Shown: one piece after another, positions 5,582 through 6,527 of the stretch
Position numbering within the stretch: the first letter of the stretch is position 1
Layout of the letters: each line of letters begins with the position of its first letter
Source: an uncultured Lachnospiraceae bacterium
Lineage (GTDB): Bacteria > Bacillota > Clostridia > Lachnospirales > Lachnospiraceae
Length of the DNA: 6,527 nucleotides
Assembly: GCA_910586725.1 (NCBI GenBank)
Contig: CAJUJL010000069.1
Span: 1 to 6,527, forward strand
Reading direction: 5' to 3'
The notes under the pieces: model-generated
Seen by the model: the letters and a program-made list of their open reading frames with translations, nothing else
The model's database searches: none
Told to the model about the DNA's origin: nothing
Program-made: the position numbers and the translations under genes

Positions 5582-5931
5582 GTGTAAGACACATGTATTG
5601 CAGACCGGGAAATTTATTTAAGGATTTTATTATTGAAAATAATAAACAGGTGGTAACGCGCACTGGAAGAGTAGCAGATCATCCAGTCGGCAGTGGTGCG
5701 GATATGCTGCGGGGATGTCTTGCCGAAGCATCGGATGAGGACAGAATGAACCATAGTCAGAAAGACCATATTGTTACACATACGATTGTGCAGGCCGGAA
5801 AGCCTAAGGCAAAGCGGGAGGATCATCTAATTCTTGGGAAACGCGTGTTTTACATCGTGGATATTGATGATGTGGGAATGCTTGAATTTTTGACAATTTA
5901 TTATGCAGAGGAAAGGAAGGGCATAAAGTGA
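5575..5931 (+). CDS. Head-closure / head-tail joining protein
   Basis: The 118-residue, beta-rich protein contains NKQVVTRTGRVADHPVGSGA, a polar segment with HSQKDHIVTHTIVQAGKPKA, and LILGKRVFYIVDIDDVGMLE then FLTIYYAEERKGI. The pairing of 'H-V-HTIVQ-G-P-AK--D-L-LG-RVFYI--IDD-G-L---TIYY-EER' is characteristic of small beta-barrel stoppers (SPP1 gp16/XkdH type) that close the filled head and receive the tail. The ATG at 5575 overlaps the upstream stop by 7 bases (ATGGTAA). The ribosome-binding site is weak (GAGAGGAAAA, about 5560-5569), consistent with coupling to the upstream gene. The 3' end overlaps the next GTG by 4 bases (GTGA). I am fairly sure of the class, less of the exact family. Confidence 0.7.
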   Translation: MVSVRHMYCRPGNLFKDFIIENNKQVVTRTGRVADHPVGSGADMLRGCLAEASDEDRMNHSQKDHIVTHTIVQAGKPKAKREDHLILGKRVFYIVDIDDVGMLEFLTIYYAEERKGIK

Positions 5932-6389
5932 AATTATGGTCAGAGGGCACATCCAAAAGTGCAGGAAGAGTTGTTCGGGCAAAAGTATCAGAGATGACGA
6001 AAAAAATCAATAGGCAGGTGCTTTCCAGAGGGACAAGGGCAGTGAATGCTTTGCGAACTGCAGAACTTAATGTGCTGAAAGGGCAGAGAAGCGGAAAAAG
6101 ATACAGGAAATATCCGTACAAAACATGGTATACGGCATCAGCACCCGGGGAGGCACCGGCCAGAAGAACGGGAAATCTGCGTATGCACTGGAATGGACAG
6201 GTAAAGACAGGCCGGGCGGCAAAAGGCGGTATGCAGGTGATTGCAGAGCTGGAAAGTCAGGAGAAATATGCGGCAATATTGGAAAAAGGAAGGTCTAATA
6301 TGGCGCCAAGGCCATTTGTGGAAAAGATCAGGGAAGAGGCTGCGCCGGAAATTGAAAAGATTTACAGCGAGCCTTACACGAGGAGGTAG
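5928..6389 (+). CDS. HK97 gp10-like tail-completion protein
   Basis: The 153-residue, strongly basic protein shows the two signatures of the HK97 gp10 family. The first is WYTASAPGEAPARRTGNLRM at about residues 67-86, the 'S-PGE-P---TG-L' loop. The second is a C-terminal YAAILEKGRSNMAPRPFVEK and helix REEAAPEIEKIYSE, the 'Y---LE-GT---APRPF' motif. Proteins of this family act at the head-tail joining or tail-completion step. The start is GTG 5928, sharing GTGA with the stop of the head-closure gene; GGAAGG (5915-5920) sits 7 bases upstream. The N-terminal 60 residues are Arg/Lys-rich (SAGRVVRAKVSEMTKKINRQ) and form a long helix. AGGAGG at the very end (6381-6386) serves the next gene. Confidence 0.88.
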   Translation: MKLWSEGTSKSAGRVVRAKVSEMTKKINRQVLSRGTRAVNALRTAELNVLKGQRSGKRYRKYPYKTWYTASAPGEAPARRTGNLRMHWNGQVKTGRAAKGGMQVIAELESQEKYAAILEKGRSNMAPRPFVEKIREEAAPEIEKIYSEPYTRR

Positions 6390-6392
6390 GAC

Positions 6393-6497
6393 ATGGAGCT
6401 GGTAATGAAAAAGCCAACAGATGCTTTTAATTTGGAGCGGATTAGCCGCGGATGCCTTCTTTGGGGCAGACATTTGATGTTGTATCATTTTAGTTGA
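6393..6497 (+). pseudogene. Start of the next phage gene, cut off after 34 codons
   Basis: ATG 6393 follows AGGAGG (6381-6386) and comes 3 bases after the gp10-like stop, the same tight spacing as its neighbours. The product MELVMKKPTDAFNLERISRG then CLLWGRHLMLYHFS ends at TGA 6495. The first about 27 residues look like genuine phage coding sequence. The last seven (from about base 6474) fall in AT-rich DNA that lacks the composition of the gene. The expected next gene (tail terminator or a small neck protein) would be longer, so I read this as a gene interrupted or truncated near 6470-6480. A complete 34-residue peptide is possible but less likely. Confidence 0.45.
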
Positions 6498-6522
6498 CAC
6501 CTTATACTCAAGGATTTGATGT
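6472..6522 (+). repeat. 9-bp direct repeat ATTTGATGT at the right end
   Basis: ATTTGATGT occurs at 6472-6480 and again at 6514-6522, 42 bases apart start to start. Between them the sequence is AT-rich and includes TTGACA. The first copy coincides with the point where the phage gene appears to be broken. Repeats of this size can mark the subterminal end of an inserted element or be regulatory, and chance is possible in AT-rich DNA. Confidence 0.4.
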
Positions 6523-6527
6523 ATAAT
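6494..6527 (+). promoter_or_regulatory. Promoter-like hexamers at the right edge
   Basis: A perfect -35-type TTGACA (6494-6499) and a perfect -10-type TATAAT (6522-6527, the last bases of the window) are present, but the spacer is 22 bases against the usual 16-18. An overlapping alternative is TTGTAT (6480-6485) with TATACT (6503-6508) at 17 bases. A rightward sigma-A promoter for a gene beyond the window, such as a transposase, is plausible but unproven. Confidence 0.35.

Larger units (their letters stand above)
6472..6527. mobile_element. Possible left edge of an inserted element
   Basis: The reading frame of the gene starting at 6393 fails here, base composition shifts to AT-rich, and promoter-like hexamers appear immediately. 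That combination is typical of the first bases of an insertion sequence. No terminal inverted repeat or target-site duplication can be checked because the other end is outside the window. I do not recognise the end sequence as a particular family. Confidence 0.3.

Noticed and set aside
1..6527. CRISPR arrays, tRNA genes, rRNA or riboswitches.
   Set aside because: No regularly spaced repeats, cloverleaf sequences or recognisable riboswitch cores were seen on either strand.

Overview
The window is a stretch of a tailed-phage late (head) region, most likely a prophage in a low-to-mid GC Gram-positive anaerobe of the Clostridia (Lachnospiraceae-like). The grounds are strong AGGAGG ribosome-binding sites before almost every gene, dense same-strand packing with 1-8 nt start/stop overlaps, codon style, and protein resemblance to head genes of PBSX-like clostridial prophages. 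Every supported gene is on the + strand. These assignments come from reading the sequence, with no database search.

Left part (1-1250), a toxin-like accessory cassette. The window opens in the C-terminal end of a MuF-type minor head protein (PPAHPRCAC motif), fused to an AT-richer domain with a JAMM/JAB-like metal-binding motif (THNHP ... SFSYDD). This is the architecture of phage-borne polymorphic toxins. A 78-aa charged protein overlaps its 3' end and is a candidate immunity or partner protein. The next 300 bases, which look empty, hold a decayed second copy of the same JAMM-like domain. It is broken by two frame changes and has lost the first metal-ligand His. The remnant runs directly into a strong intrinsic terminator at 1221-1250.

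Middle and right part (1284-6389), the head and connector genes in canonical order: XkdF-like prohead protease, scaffold-like protein (with an apparent internal start for a C-terminal scaffold form), head decoration protein, major capsid protein, a conserved small protein of unknown role, head-tail connector, head-closure protein and HK97 gp10-like tail-completion protein. Together these would assemble the procapsid, mature it proteolytically, stabilise it and build the neck. The genes are probably translated from one polycistronic late transcript.

Right end (6393-6527). A further gene starts with a good ribosome-binding site but stops after 34 codons. The sequence then turns AT-rich and carries TTGACA and TATAAT hexamers and a 9-bp direct repeat. 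This looks like the edge of an inserted element, but the window ends too soon to prove it.

The most interesting signal is the left part: a MuF-JAMM fusion with a small partner gene, followed by an orphan, degenerate cassette of the same domain and a terminator.
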